Positions 1-7,020 of a stretch of DNA of 15,445 nt are shown here, piece by piece. Each line of letters starts with the position of its first letter. The first letter of the stretch is position 1. The DNA is taken from assembly GCA_007125415.1 (NCBI GenBank), contig SLDH01000224.1, positions 1-15,445 on the forward strand, read 5' to 3'. The position numbers and the translations under genes are program-made. Source of the stretch: Roseovarius sp. Its GTDB lineage: Bacteria; Pseudomonadota; Alphaproteobacteria; Rhodobacterales; Rhodobacteraceae. The notes under the pieces are model-generated. The model did not search any database. It was given only the letters and a program-made list of their open reading frames with translations, and had not been told where the DNA came from.

Positions 1-210
1 ATGGGGGCCAGAAACACGGGTGGGTCAAGCCGCGCTATACCGACGGAAACTGTCAAGCGATCCTCCATACTCCTGCTGTTTCTAGGGCGGCCCATGTCAC
101 CGGGCAATGTCGGCGCGTTTTTTTTCGGCAAACAAAATTTCGCTATGCCTAAATTTTAGGCATAGCGCCCTGCCATTGCGCTTTGTCACCGGCGGGCGTA
201 TCTCGTTGCC
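1..210. other. Intergenic leader upstream of ispDF
   Basis: I see no credible gene here. The stretch is AT-rich around 114-165, unlike the rest of the window, with a run of eight T at about 119-126 and a strong palindrome at 141-167. In related genomes ispDF often lies next to the dusB-ntrBC cluster, so this may be part of a divergent promoter region whose other gene lies off the left edge; that is inference. I could not identify a convincing -35/-10 pair. Confidence 0.5.
141..167. promoter_or_regulatory. Perfect 13-bp-arm palindrome upstream of ispDF
   Basis: The left arm CGCTATGCCTAAA (141-153) and right arm TTTAGGCATAGCG (155-167) are exact reverse complements around the single base at 154. 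The centre is AT-rich and the ends GC-rich. It sits 43 bp before the ispDF start. It has no following T run on the + strand, so it is unlikely to be a terminator of a rightward transcript. Read on minus it is followed by AAATTTTG, so a leftward terminator is possible but weak. An operator for a dimeric regulator fits the symmetry better. I do not recognise the motif. Confidence 0.6.
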
Positions 211-1350
211 ATGAGTATCGCAGCTATCATCCTGGCCGCTGGTCGGGGCACCCGTGCCGGAGGCGGTCTGGCCAAGCAATGGCACCTCCTTGCGGGACGC
301 CGTGTGGTGGACTGGACCCTTTCCGCCTTCGAGATGACAGCGCAGATTGATCACATTATCCTCGTTCTGCATCCTGATGATCTGCATATATTTTCTCCAA
401 ATCCGGGCATCGAGATCGTGACCGGGGGAGAGACGCGCGCCGGCTCGGTGCGCAACGGGCTGGAGGCGTTGGCGGCAAGGCCGGAGCGTGACATCGACAA
501 GGTGCTCATTCACGACGTGGCCCGCGCCTGCATCACGCCGGATCTGATTGCGCAAGTGGCGCAGGCGCTGTCCACCCATATGGCTGCTGCCCCGGCCCTG
601 CCGGTGACGGATGCACTTTGGACGGCATCGGACGGCCGGGTGACAGGCACGCAGGACCGCACGGGGCTGTATCGGGCGCAAACGCCGCAGGGCTTCCGCT
701 TGGCGCAGATCCTTGCGGCACACCGGGCATTCGAGGGCGATCCTGCCGATGATGTGGAGGTGGCCCGCGCGGCGGGGCTCGCGGTGCATATCCTGCCCGG
801 CAGCGAGGATAACCTGAAGATCACCATGCCCGAGGATTTCGCCCGTGCCGAGAAGGTATTGAGAGGTAATATGGATATTCGCGTTGGATCAGGCTATGAT
901 GTCCACAGGTTCGGCACGGGGGATCACGTGATGCTCTGCGGCGTGCCCGTGCCGCACACACGCGGTTTGCAGGGCCATTCCGATGCCGATGTGGGCCTGC
1001 ACGCCCTGACCGATGCACTCTACGGAGCCTTGGCAGAGGGCGATATCGGCCAGCATTTTCCACCATCCGATCCGCAATGGAAGGGCGCGGAAAGCCATGT
1101 CTTTCTGACCCATGCCGTGAATATGGTGCGCGAAAAAGGCTATGATATCAGCAATGTGGATGTCACTCTTGTCTGTGAATATCCCAAGATCGGACCACAT
1201 GCCGGCAAGATGCGAGCCAGTCTCAGTGGCCTTCTGCATCTGGGGGAGAACCGTATTTCGGTCAAGGCGACCACATCGGAGCGGCTGGGCTTCACCGGGC
1301 GTGGCGAGGGAATAGCCGCCATGGCGACAGCCACGCTGGTGAGGCCGTGA
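211..1350 (+). CDS. ispDF: Bifunctional IspD/IspF (MEP pathway)
   Basis: This 379-residue fusion catalyses two steps of isoprenoid precursor synthesis: CTP-dependent cytidylylation of 2-C-methyl-D-erythritol 4-phosphate (IspD), and cyclisation to 2-C-methyl-D-erythritol 2,4-cyclodiphosphate (IspF). Residues 1-220 are the IspD nucleotidyltransferase: [16 protein letters not shown] at 8-23 is the CTP-binding loop, HDVAR at 101-105, and RAQTPQGF at 155-162. Residues 221-379 are IspF: GYDVHRF at 228-234 supplies the metal ligands D230 and H232, HSDADV at 256-261 and H264 follow, and [11 protein letters not shown] at 277-287 and [13 protein letters not shown] at 355-367 are signature blocks. The start is fixed by the IspD loop, which begins eight residues in; the Shine-Dalgarno is only a weak GGCGGG. 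The stop overlaps the next gene by 4 nt, so co-translation is likely. Fused ispDF is typical of alphaproteobacteria. Confidence 0.97.
   Translation: MSIAAIILAAGRGTRAGGGLAKQWHLLAGRRVVDWTLSAFEMTAQIDHIILVLHPDDLHIFSPNPGIEIVTGGETRAGSVRNGLEALAARPERDIDKVLIHDVARACITPDLIAQVAQALSTHMAAAPALPVTDALWTASDGRVTGTQDRTGLYRAQTPQGFRLAQILAAHRAFEGDPADDVEVARAAGLAVHILPGSEDNLKITMPEDFARAEKVLRGNMDIRVGSGYDVHRFGTGDHVMLCGVPVPHTRGLQGHSDADVGLHALTDALYGALAEGDIGQHFPPSDPQWKGAESHVFLTHAVNMVREKGYDISNVDVTLVCEYPKIGPHAGKMRASLSGLLHLGENRISVKATTSERLGFTGRGEGIAAMATATLVRP
861..873 (+). promoter_or_regulatory. Internal Shine-Dalgarno and ATG at the IspF domain boundary
   Basis: GAGAGG (861-866) lies 4 nt before the in-frame ATG at 871, which is codon 221 of ispDF and matches the position where free-standing IspF proteins start ([12 protein letters not shown]). 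It could allow separate production of a roughly 159-residue IspF, or be a relic of the ancestral separate gene start. The sequence alone cannot tell which. Confidence 0.35.
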
Positions 1351-1817
1351 CCGATATAGCCGACCTGCTCGCCATGGCCCGGGAAAAGGGTGTCATGATC
1401 GCCACGGCGGAAAGCTGCACCGGCGGCATGATCGCCACGCAACTGACAGATATTGCAGGTTCTTCTTCCGTTTTCGAGCGCGGCTTCGTCACCTATTCAA
1501 ACGCGGCGAAACGCGAGATGCTGGGCGTCTCCGCCGAAAGCCTCGCTCAGTTCGGTGCGGTCTCCGAACCTGTGGCGCGCGAAATGGCCGAAGGGGCGCT
1601 GGCACGCTCAGGCGCCGATCTTGCCGTCTCCGTTACCGGCATCGCCGGGCCCGGCGGCTCCGAGCACAAGCCCGAAGGCCGCGTCTGTTTCGGGCTGGCC
1701 ATGACGGGCCAAGCCGCGCGGACCGGTACGCGCGAGTTCGGCGCGCTTGGCCGTGGAAAGGTGCGTGCACTGAGCGCCCGACACGCGCTCTACCTGCTCG
1801 CGGAGGCGCTGCGCTGA
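1347..1817 (+). CDS. cinA: CinA C-terminal domain protein (nicotinamide-nucleotide amidase, PncC type)
   Basis: This 156-residue protein is a stand-alone CinA C-terminal domain. Characterised members deamidate nicotinamide mononucleotide to nicotinate mononucleotide, salvaging NMN released for example by NAD-dependent DNA ligase; it should act in the cytoplasm. The family block AESCTGG is at 21-27, with the presumed catalytic serine at 23, and VTGIAGPGG at 97-104 (within [10 protein letters not shown]) is the second signature. The length matches the domain alone; the N-terminal molybdopterin-binding-like domain of long CinA is absent. Translation starts with GTG at 1347 in a GTGA overlap with the ispDF stop, indicating coupling. 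It is followed after 19 nt by a convergent gene, and no hairpin terminator is visible between them. Confidence 0.93.
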   Translation: MTDIADLLAMAREKGVMIATAESCTGGMIATQLTDIAGSSSVFERGFVTYSNAAKREMLGVSAESLAQFGAVSEPVAREMAEGALARSGADLAVSVTGIAGPGGSEHKPEGRVCFGLAMTGQAARTGTREFGALGRGKVRALSARHALYLLAEALR

Positions 1818-1836
1818 CGCACGGGGCGCGGCTCGA

Positions 1837-2283
1837 TCAGCCGTGCAGTGTCTCGGCACGTTTTTCGAAGGCCCGGACGATGCGTTGCATGGCATCGTAG
1901 AAGAAGAGCCCCGCCGCCGATTGCAGCAATCTGTTGCGAAACTCGAAATCGACAAAGAACTCCACGTCGCAGCCCCCCTCGGCTTCACGGAATTTCCATG
2001 TGGAGATCATGTAGCGGAACGGGCCGTCGAGATACTCCGTCTCGATGATCCGATCCTCGGGCTTCAAGGCGACACGGCTGCCGAACCTTTCGCGAAAGAC
2101 CTTGAAGCTGATGACCAGATCCGCGAGCATGATTTCGCTGCCATCCTCCTGCGGCTCGCGGGTACGGATGCGCGCTGCGGCGGTCCAGGGGAGAAACTCC
2201 GGATAGGAGGCCACATCGGCGACCAGATCATACATCTGTTGCGGCGTGTAAGGGAGCCGGCGCGTTTCGGAATGAGTAGGCAT
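1837..2283 (-). CDS. COQ10/RatA-like START-domain protein
   Basis: This 148-residue protein belongs to the polyketide cyclase/START superfamily subgroup that includes mitochondrial COQ10 and bacterial RatA. The fold makes a hydrophobic cavity; COQ10 binds coenzyme Q and is needed for its proper use in respiration, whereas E. coli RatA was reported to inhibit ribosome subunit association. Visible hallmarks are the N-terminal RRLPYTPQQMYDLVADVASY (8-27) followed by PEFLPW, the central strands, and the C-terminal helix with LFFYDAMQRIVRAFEKRA. In alphaproteobacteria a quinone role is the more plausible one (inference). The ATG at 2283 has only a weak upstream AAAGATG. The gene converges on cinA and is divergent from the small genes at 2353-2597. 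Automated pipelines often call such proteins RatA toxins; I would not infer toxicity from the sequence. Confidence 0.9.
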   Translation of the reverse strand: MPTHSETRRLPYTPQQMYDLVADVASYPEFLPWTAAARIRTREPQEDGSEIMLADLVISFKVFRERFGSRVALKPEDRIIETEYLDGPFRYMISTWKFREAEGGCDVEFFVDFEFRNRLLQSAAGLFFYDAMQRIVRAFEKRAETLHG

Positions 2284-2352
2284 TACATCTTTATTTTACG
2301 TGACACTGGACCGCTGTTTCGTGGAGTATTGGCGGAAATTCAAGGGAAAGTC

Positions 2353-2421
2353 ATGACCGAGCGTTCGCATGTTTTCGATCAGATGGCCGGGGCCCATACC
2401 AGCGCTGGTGGCGGCGCATGA
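2353..2421 (+). CDS. Possible 22-codon leader ORF coupled to the next small gene
   Basis: ATG at 2353 is preceded by a good Shine-Dalgarno, AAGGGAAAG (2342-2350), and opens a 22-residue reading frame beginning MTERSHVFDQMAG. It ends at TGA 2419-2421, overlapping the ATG of the 59-residue gene (ATGA). It may be a leader peptide whose translation feeds the next start. The pattern M-x2-R-x2-V-F-D ... T-S-A-x-G-x-A resembles, from memory, the N-terminus of alphaproteobacterial UbiK/BMFP-type proteins, so it could alternatively be the truncated start of such a gene. With only 22 codons the call is weak. Confidence 0.35.
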   Translation: MTERSHVFDQMAGAHTSAGGGA

Positions 2422-2597
2422 GTCCGCATTGGTTTTTCCGCATGGCGCGTTGGGCGCGCAATCCGCCTTCTCCCCAGAAAGTGAAGTTCGTGTTGATCAT
2501 TGTGGGTATATGCTTTGCGATTGCGGCGGTGGAGCATTTCATCGGCTGGCCTGACGCGCTGAAAGTGGATCGCCGCGATTTTCGTTTCCGGCCCTGA
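2418..2597 (+). CDS. Small membrane-anchored protein, 59 residues
   Basis: ATG at 2418 opens a 59-codon frame ending with TGA at 2595-2597. The N-terminus is amphipathic and basic (HWFFRMARWARNPPSPQKVK, 4-23). A single hydrophobic segment follows at about 24-39 (FVLIIVGICFAIAAV), then HFIGWPDAL and a charged tail with DRRDFRFRP. This predicts one transmembrane helix with the positive N-terminus inside. The composition and the pattern of RW-x-R-N-P-P, one helix and GWP match a small hypothetical protein I associate with Rhodobacteraceae, from memory and unverified. It starts inside the stop of the 22-codon ORF and stops 5 nt short of the convergent MBL-fold gene. Function is unknown. Confidence 0.7.
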   Translation: MSPHWFFRMARWARNPPSPQKVKFVLIIVGICFAIAAVEHFIGWPDALKVDRRDFRFRP

Positions 2598-2602
2598 TGC
2601 GC

Positions 2603-3955
2603 TCAACCGGGGCGCACGCCCGCCCCCTTGCGCCGCAACCGCCGTTGAACGGCGATCAGCCGCTGCAGAAAGACCGCGATCAGGCGCGGCTCGAACACGA
2701 TGCCCGGACCGAAGCGGATCCCGAGATTGTTGAGTGTTTCGACGGAGAGTGATTTTGCGGCCCGCGCAAAGCCGCCCTCCTGTGTCTCCTCAAGGCAGCC
2801 ATTCACGGTGAGCGTGTCAAAGCCGAAGCTGTTCTGAAAGAGAAACCAGAGGGATTCGGAATGCATGGTCAGATGCGGCTCGTCCCTGACCTCTGCGAGT
2901 TCTCCTCGGGCAAGGTCGATCCGGAAGCGCCGGTCAATATCGTCGCATGCCACGATCACGGGTTGGAATACGCGGATCGGGCTGAACCTTTGCGCAAAGC
3001 GCATGAAGGCGCGGCTGTTATTGGCCGACACCCGTGTCAGACAGGCTTCAAAAGCGGCCAGAATGTCTTCTGTGGTCTTTGACTGAAACATCATCGGTGC
3101 CGCTTGCGCGGCCCTCGCATAGGCTGCATCCCAGAAGGTCAGCGCATCTTCCGTCATCTGCCTTGAAGGCTCCCCGGTAAAGACATCCCCCGGCTTCATC
3201 ACCTGCACGTCGAAAGGGGCCGCACGAAACCGCTCCACAACATCCCGCGGCGTGTTGGCGGCGTCATTGAGATAAGCGTTTCGCGTGTTGCCGAAGCGGA
3301 CGAAACTCGCAAAGGGTATCACCACGCGGGGCCTGAGCAGCCGTGCCTGCAGCGCGATATTGTCAAGCTTTTCGGCCGCCGCGGCCGCGCGCCAAGCGCG
3401 ATTATCCGGCCCGCCTTTCCATGCCGCATAGGAAAACTGCGTCAGCAACACGTCACAAGGCCCTGCTTTATCGAGAATTTCATCGGCCCGTCTTTCCGTG
3501 TCCACATGGCAGTCATTGAGGTTGAGCACATGCCGATCCGTCGTCTTGAACGAGGCCAGACTGTCATACCAGTCATCCTTGTAGCAGGTCAGACTGATCG
3601 CCCCGGCCTGACAGGGCTCCCCGAACGGCATTTCACGCAGCGTGATCCCTTGCTGCCGAACGAAGTTCGCGACGCGCTGATCCTTGATCTTCTGAAACCA
3701 GACCGGAATGTCGCGCGCGCGCAGCACCTCCGCGAAGGTTCGAAAGGAGGCAATCGAGAAATGATCGGGGTGCTCATGGCTGAGCCAGATATCGGTGACA
3801 CGCTCGAGAAGCCGCGCAACTGTGTCATCCGGCGTTTCGACAAGCAAGGACCAACCCTTGTGGAAGGCAGGCCCCGAATACCACGGATCTGTCAGAATGG
3901 CGGTGTCACCTTCAGAGATGAGAACAGAGGCGTGATTGACGAATTCGATACGCAT
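2603..3955 (-). CDS. MBL-fold metallohydrolase, CMP-Neu5Ac hydroxylase-like subgroup
   Basis: This 450-residue protein has an N-terminal metallo-beta-lactamase fold. VNHASVLI (6-13) and TDPWYSG (22-28) are the first strand-turn elements, HEHPDH at 60-65 is the HxHxDH metal motif, and LNLNDCHVD at 144-152 resembles the asparagine-aspartate-cysteine block seen in the MBL-like part of CMP-N-acetylneuraminate hydroxylases and UlaG-like proteins. The roughly 200 C-terminal residues carry no motif I recognise. No Rieske iron-sulfur domain is present, so sialic acid hydroxylation is not expected and the substrate is unknown. The start at 3955 has GGAG 8 nt upstream. A possible -10 TAATAT (minus strand, 3997-3992) with a poor -35 lies upstream. 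It faces the 59-residue gene tail-to-tail and is transcribed in the same direction as the beta-oxidation operon but is separated from it by about 400 bp. Confidence 0.85.
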   Translation of the reverse strand: MRIEFVNHASVLISEGDTAILTDPWYSGPAFHKGWSLLVETPDDTVARLLERVTDIWLSHEHPDHFSIASFRTFAEVLRARDIPVWFQKIKDQRVANFVRQQGITLREMPFGEPCQAGAISLTCYKDDWYDSLASFKTTDRHVLNLNDCHVDTERRADEILDKAGPCDVLLTQFSYAAWKGGPDNRAWRAAAAAEKLDNIALQARLLRPRVVIPFASFVRFGNTRNAYLNDAANTPRDVVERFRAAPFDVQVMKPGDVFTGEPSRQMTEDALTFWDAAYARAAQAAPMMFQSKTTEDILAAFEACLTRVSANNSRAFMRFAQRFSPIRVFQPVIVACDDIDRRFRIDLARGELAEVRDEPHLTMHSESLWFLFQNSFGFDTLTVNGCLEETQEGGFARAAKSLSVETLNNLGIRFGPGIVFEPRLIAVFLQRLIAVQRRLRRKGAGVRPG

Positions 3956-4354
3956 GCGGCGGCTCCGAGGGGCTCATCCCATCATGCCCTGATATTACGT
4001 GGGCTGTCATCCCCGGAATACTCGTGCCCGACAAGGCAGTTTCAGAAGGCTGCTGAAAGAGGGAGCCGACTCGAACTTTGCAGGGAAGCTGTTCTTCACC
4101 CATGGCCGGGTCGATGCGCAGAGGGCCGCGCCCGACCCTGGGTGGGCGCTTCCCCACGCTGGGGCTGCAGTGGTTTATGGTCGCCAAACACTTCCGAACT
4201 TTGAGCTGTTTGCACCGTCGCAATGCGCCCTCCCGGGAAGAGGGTCGGGCGCGGCCCGGGCTGGTCGCCCGGACCATGGCGTGGAGGGGTGGCGAAGAAC
4301 AATTTCCCGCCCTCTGTGTCAAAACCGACATGCGCAGGACTTTTTCGCAGCCTG
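3956..4354. other. 399-bp intergenic region between the MBL gene and fadJ
   Basis: I see no supported gene. The long open frames here are open because of GC richness. The left part (3956-4080) is the upstream region of the MBL gene and contains a small hairpin TTTCAG-N7-CTGAAA at 4040-4058 without a T run. The right part (about 4083-4310) is occupied by the dispersed repeat copy A. Directly after the fadJ stop on minus there is only a short GCCTGACAGGC palindrome spanning the stop codon and no classical terminator. Confidence 0.6.
4121..4310 (-). repeat. Dispersed intergenic repeat, copy A
   Basis: Read on minus, this stretch matches 15051-15256 read on +. The core 4134-4238 aligns without gaps to the complement of 15139-15243 with 27 mismatches in 105 positions (74% identity, counted by hand). 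Flanking homology on the fadJ side includes the hairpin CCGGGCGACCAGCCCGG and a GGAAA-x-TG-x-TTCGC block. Internal arms GGGCCGCGCCCGACCCT (4123-4139) and its exact complement (4241-4257) form a 17-bp inverted repeat. An outer pair at 4083-4097 and 4294-4308 matches at 13 of 15 positions. The copy begins about 45 nt downstream of the fadJ stop, in the same orientation as fadJ transcription. It could be a REP/MITE-like element or a structured RNA. Confidence 0.8.
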
Positions 4355-6550
4355 TCAGGCGGCTTTCGCGCCGCTGTCGAAGCGGGCATAGAAGCCCTCG
4401 TTCTTCTCGGCCATGTCGCGCAGCAGCGCGGGGCAGGCAAAGCGGGGGCCGAATCTTTCGGCCAGCTGATCGCAGCGCTCGGCCGCATAGGGCGTGCCGA
4501 TCATGTCGAGCCAGGAGAACGGCCCGCCCGACCATGGCGCGAAGCCCCATCCGAGGATCGCCCCCACATCGCCCTCGCGGATATCCTCCAGCACGCCTTC
4601 CTCCAGCGCGCGCACCGCTTCGAGCACCTGCGCGAACATCAGCCGGTGCTGCACCTCGTGCAGATCGGGCTGCGGGCTGGCCTGCGGATAGCGCCGGGCG
4701 AGCCCGGGCCAGTAGCCCTGCCGCTTGCCCTTCTCGTCATAGTCGTAGAAGCCGGCCCCCGCCTTGCGGCCCAGCCGACCCTCTTTCTCCATCCAGAAGA
4801 TCACCTCGTCCACCGCTTGATCGGGATAGGCCTCCCCCATCGCCGCCTTGGTGGCGCGGGCGATCTTCGCGCCCAGATCGATCGAGGTTTCATCGACGAG
4901 TTGCAGCGGCCCCACCGGGAAGCCAAGCTGCCGCGCGGCATTGTCAATGAGCGCCGGGGCCACGCCTTCGGCCACCATGCGAATCCCTTCGTTGATATAG
5001 GGGATGATGCAGCGGTTGGCATAGAAGAACCGCGCGTCATTGACGACGATGGGCGTCTTGCGGATCTGGCGCACATAGTCGAGCGCCTTGGCCACGGCGC
5101 GCGGGCCGGTGGCCTTGCCCTTGATGATCTCCACCAGCATCATCTTTTCAACCGGTGAAAAGAAATGGATGCCGATGAAGTTTTCGGGCGTGTCGCTTGC
5201 CCTGGCCAGTTCGGAGATGGGCAGGGTCGAGGTGTTGGTGGCGAAGATGCAGTCGGGCCCCACCGCCTTGAGCACGTCGCGCGTGACCTCGGCCTTGATT
5301 TTGGGGTCCTCGAACACCGCTTCGATGATCAGATCGCACCCTTCCAGTGCTGCATGATCCGTGGTGGCGGTGATGCGGGCAAGCGTCGCTTCCTTCTTCT
5401 CGGGCGTGGCCTTCCTGCGCTTGATCCCCTTGTCCATGTAATCGGCGGTATAGGCCTTGCCCTTGTCGGCCGCCGCCTGCTGCTGGTCGATGAGCACCAC
5501 CTCCATGCCCGCCATGGCCGACACTAGGGTGATGCCCGCGCCCATCATGCCGGCACCGATCACGCCCACCTTCTTCACCCTCTGGTCCGGCACATCGGGG
5601 CGGCTCGCGCCTTTTTCCAGCGCCTCCTTGTTGATGAAAAGCGAGCGGATCATGGCGCTGGAGGAAGGGTTCATCAGGATATTGGTGAACCAGCGCGCCT
5701 CGATCCTGAGGGCTGTGTCAAAGGGCACGAGCGCGCCTTCATAGACCGCCGAGAGGAGCGCCTTGGCGGCCGGAAAGGCGCCTTGTGTGCGGCCGTTGAC
5801 CATGGCCGAGGCGCCCACGAAGGTCATGAAGCCTTCGGGGTGATAGGGCGCGCCGCCGGGCATCCTGTAGCCCTTTTCATCCCAGGGTTTGACGATGGCC
5901 GGCTCCGAGAGCACCCAGGCGCGCGCCGCCTCGAGAAGCTGATCGGCGGGCACCACCTCATCGACAAGGCCCGCCCGCTTCGCGCCCGCCGGATCGTTCA
6001 GCTTGCCTTCGAGCAGGAGCGGCGAGGCCCCCATCGCGCCCAGCTTGCGCACCAGCCGTGTGGTGCCGCCCATGCCGGGAAAGATGCCCACCATGATCTC
6101 GGGCAGCCCGATCTTCGCCGATGCGTTTTCGGCGGCAAAGATGCGGTGACAGGCCAGCGGTATCTCCAGCCCGATCCCCAGCGCCGTGCCGGGCAGGGCG
6201 GCGGCGATGGGTTTGCCACCCTTGTTCCTGTCGTCCATCCCGGCGCGTTCGATATTGCGCAGGATGGCATGGGTGCGCATCAGCCCCTCGAAAAGCCCCC
6301 GTGCCGGATCGTCGCCCGCCTCTTCCTTCATCCGGGCGATGACGTTGAGATCCATGCCCCCGGCAAAGCTGCCTTCCTTGCCGGAGGTGATCACGATGCC
6401 TTTCACCGCGTCATCCGCCAGTGCGTCGTCAATGAGGCTGTCGAGCAGCGGCCAGGCCTCCATGGACATCACGTTCATGGATTTTCCCGGAACGTCCCAG
6501 GTGATGACGGCCGCGCCATCATCGTCTTTCTTCATGGTGAAATCGGTCAT
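4355..6550 (-). CDS. fadJ: FadJ/FadB-type enoyl-CoA hydratase/3-hydroxyacyl-CoA dehydrogenase
   Basis: This 731-residue multifunctional enzyme carries out the second and third steps of beta-oxidation: hydration of enoyl-CoA and NAD-dependent oxidation of 3-hydroxyacyl-CoA. The crotonase domain occupies about 1-200, with GMDLN at 65-69, GLEIPLACHRI at 127-137 containing E129, and GLPEIMVGIFPGMGGT at 148-163 containing E151; these are the two acid/base glutamates of the family. The NAD-binding domain starts near 326 with VGVIGAGMMGAG (328-339), and H462 in IGIHFFSPVEKMM is the catalytic histidine of the dehydrogenase. The C-terminal dehydrogenase domains run from about 507 to 720 (NRCIIPYINEG, then GWGFAPWSGGPF at 667-678). 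Its ATG overlaps the cupin stop by 4 nt (ATGA). It is the last gene of the operon and is followed by repeat copy A. Confidence 0.96.
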   Translation of the reverse strand: MTDFTMKKDDDGAAVITWDVPGKSMNVMSMEAWPLLDSLIDDALADDAVKGIVITSGKEGSFAGGMDLNVIARMKEEAGDDPARGLFEGLMRTHAILRNIERAGMDDRNKGGKPIAAALPGTALGIGLEIPLACHRIFAAENASAKIGLPEIMVGIFPGMGGTTRLVRKLGAMGASPLLLEGKLNDPAGAKRAGLVDEVVPADQLLEAARAWVLSEPAIVKPWDEKGYRMPGGAPYHPEGFMTFVGASAMVNGRTQGAFPAAKALLSAVYEGALVPFDTALRIEARWFTNILMNPSSSAMIRSLFINKEALEKGASRPDVPDQRVKKVGVIGAGMMGAGITLVSAMAGMEVVLIDQQQAAADKGKAYTADYMDKGIKRRKATPEKKEATLARITATTDHAALEGCDLIIEAVFEDPKIKAEVTRDVLKAVGPDCIFATNTSTLPISELARASDTPENFIGIHFFSPVEKMMLVEIIKGKATGPRAVAKALDYVRQIRKTPIVVNDARFFYANRCIIPYINEGIRMVAEGVAPALIDNAARQLGFPVGPLQLVDETSIDLGAKIARATKAAMGEAYPDQAVDEVIFWMEKEGRLGRKAGAGFYDYDEKGKRQGYWPGLARRYPQASPQPDLHEVQHRLMFAQVLEAVRALEEGVLEDIREGDVGAILGWGFAPWSGGPFSWLDMIGTPYAAERCDQLAERFGPRFACPALLRDMAEKNEGFYARFDSGAKAA

Positions 6551-7020
6551 TTCATGTCTCCCTTGTAGGGTGTGCCGTCCTTGTGGGTGAAGTCGTTGCC
6601 ATCGGCGGTGATGGTCACCTTGAGGTCGGTATCGCTGTACCAGCAGGTGTCGGTCCCGGTGCGTGTGCCGATCACGAGAAAGCGCGCTTCCTGCCCGCTT
6701 CGATTGATGAAGTGATGGCCATCGGGTACGCTGGCCTTGAACGTCGCGCAGTCACCCGCGCGCATCTCATGCGCGCCCGCATCGTCGATCAGGGTGCAGG
6801 TGCCCTTGATCACCATCACGAATTCATCCTGTGTTTCGTGCCAGTGGCGCAGCGAGGATTTTGCGCCCGGTGCCAGGATCACGATATTCGCGCCGAACTG
6901 CGTCAGCCCGCCGGCATCGCCCACGCGCAGGCTGCTCCGGCCAGCCATTTCGACAGCATGGGGGGCGGGATAGATGGACCCGGTGCGTGGCACGAGCGCG
7001 GAGAGATCGATCTTCGGCAT
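6547..7020 (-). CDS. Cupin-domain protein inside the beta-oxidation operon
   Basis: This 157-residue protein has a single cupin barrel. RHWHETQDEFVMVIKG at 58-73 is the first cupin motif with metal ligand candidates H59, H61 and E66; RAGDCATFKASVPDGHHF at about 87-104 is the second motif, with H102 or H103 as the fourth ligand. The pattern is that of a small cytoplasmic metal-binding or sugar/aldehyde-binding cupin. The C-terminal tail (CWYSDTDLKV ... GTPYKGDMK) is what related proteins use to close the barrel, but I cannot name the reaction. It starts within the thiolase stop (1-nt overlap, TGATG) and its own stop overlaps the fadJ start by 4 nt, so it is translationally locked between two core enzymes. 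No signal peptide is seen. Confidence 0.85.
   Translation of the reverse strand: MPKIDLSALVPRTGSIYPAPHAVEMAGRSSLRVGDAGGLTQFGANIVILAPGAKSSLRHWHETQDEFVMVIKGTCTLIDDAGAHEMRAGDCATFKASVPDGHHFINRSGQEARFLVIGTRTGTDTCWYSDTDLKVTITADGNDFTHKDGTPYKGDMK

Noticed and set aside
114..127. T run as an intrinsic terminator before ispDF
   Set aside because: Only a weak, mismatched stem precedes it, so I do not call a terminator.
97..789. Long minus-strand open frame opposite ispD
   Set aside because: The composition is arginine- and histidine-rich, as expected for the antisense of a GC-rich gene, with no family pattern. The + strand IspD domain is complete and certain.
1837..2283. RatA toxin of a type II toxin-antitoxin pair
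   Set aside because: No RatB-like antitoxin gene is adjacent, and the START/COQ10 relationship gives a simpler housekeeping explanation.
3999..4391. Open frame of 130 codons through repeat copy A, with a matching frame in copy B (15040-15252, minus) sharing DPGWA and QCALPG
   Set aside because: The peptides are similar only because the DNA repeats are similar. Mismatches between copies are spread equally over the three codon positions, there is no convincing ribosome site, and the A frame runs into the fadJ 3' end on the opposite strand.
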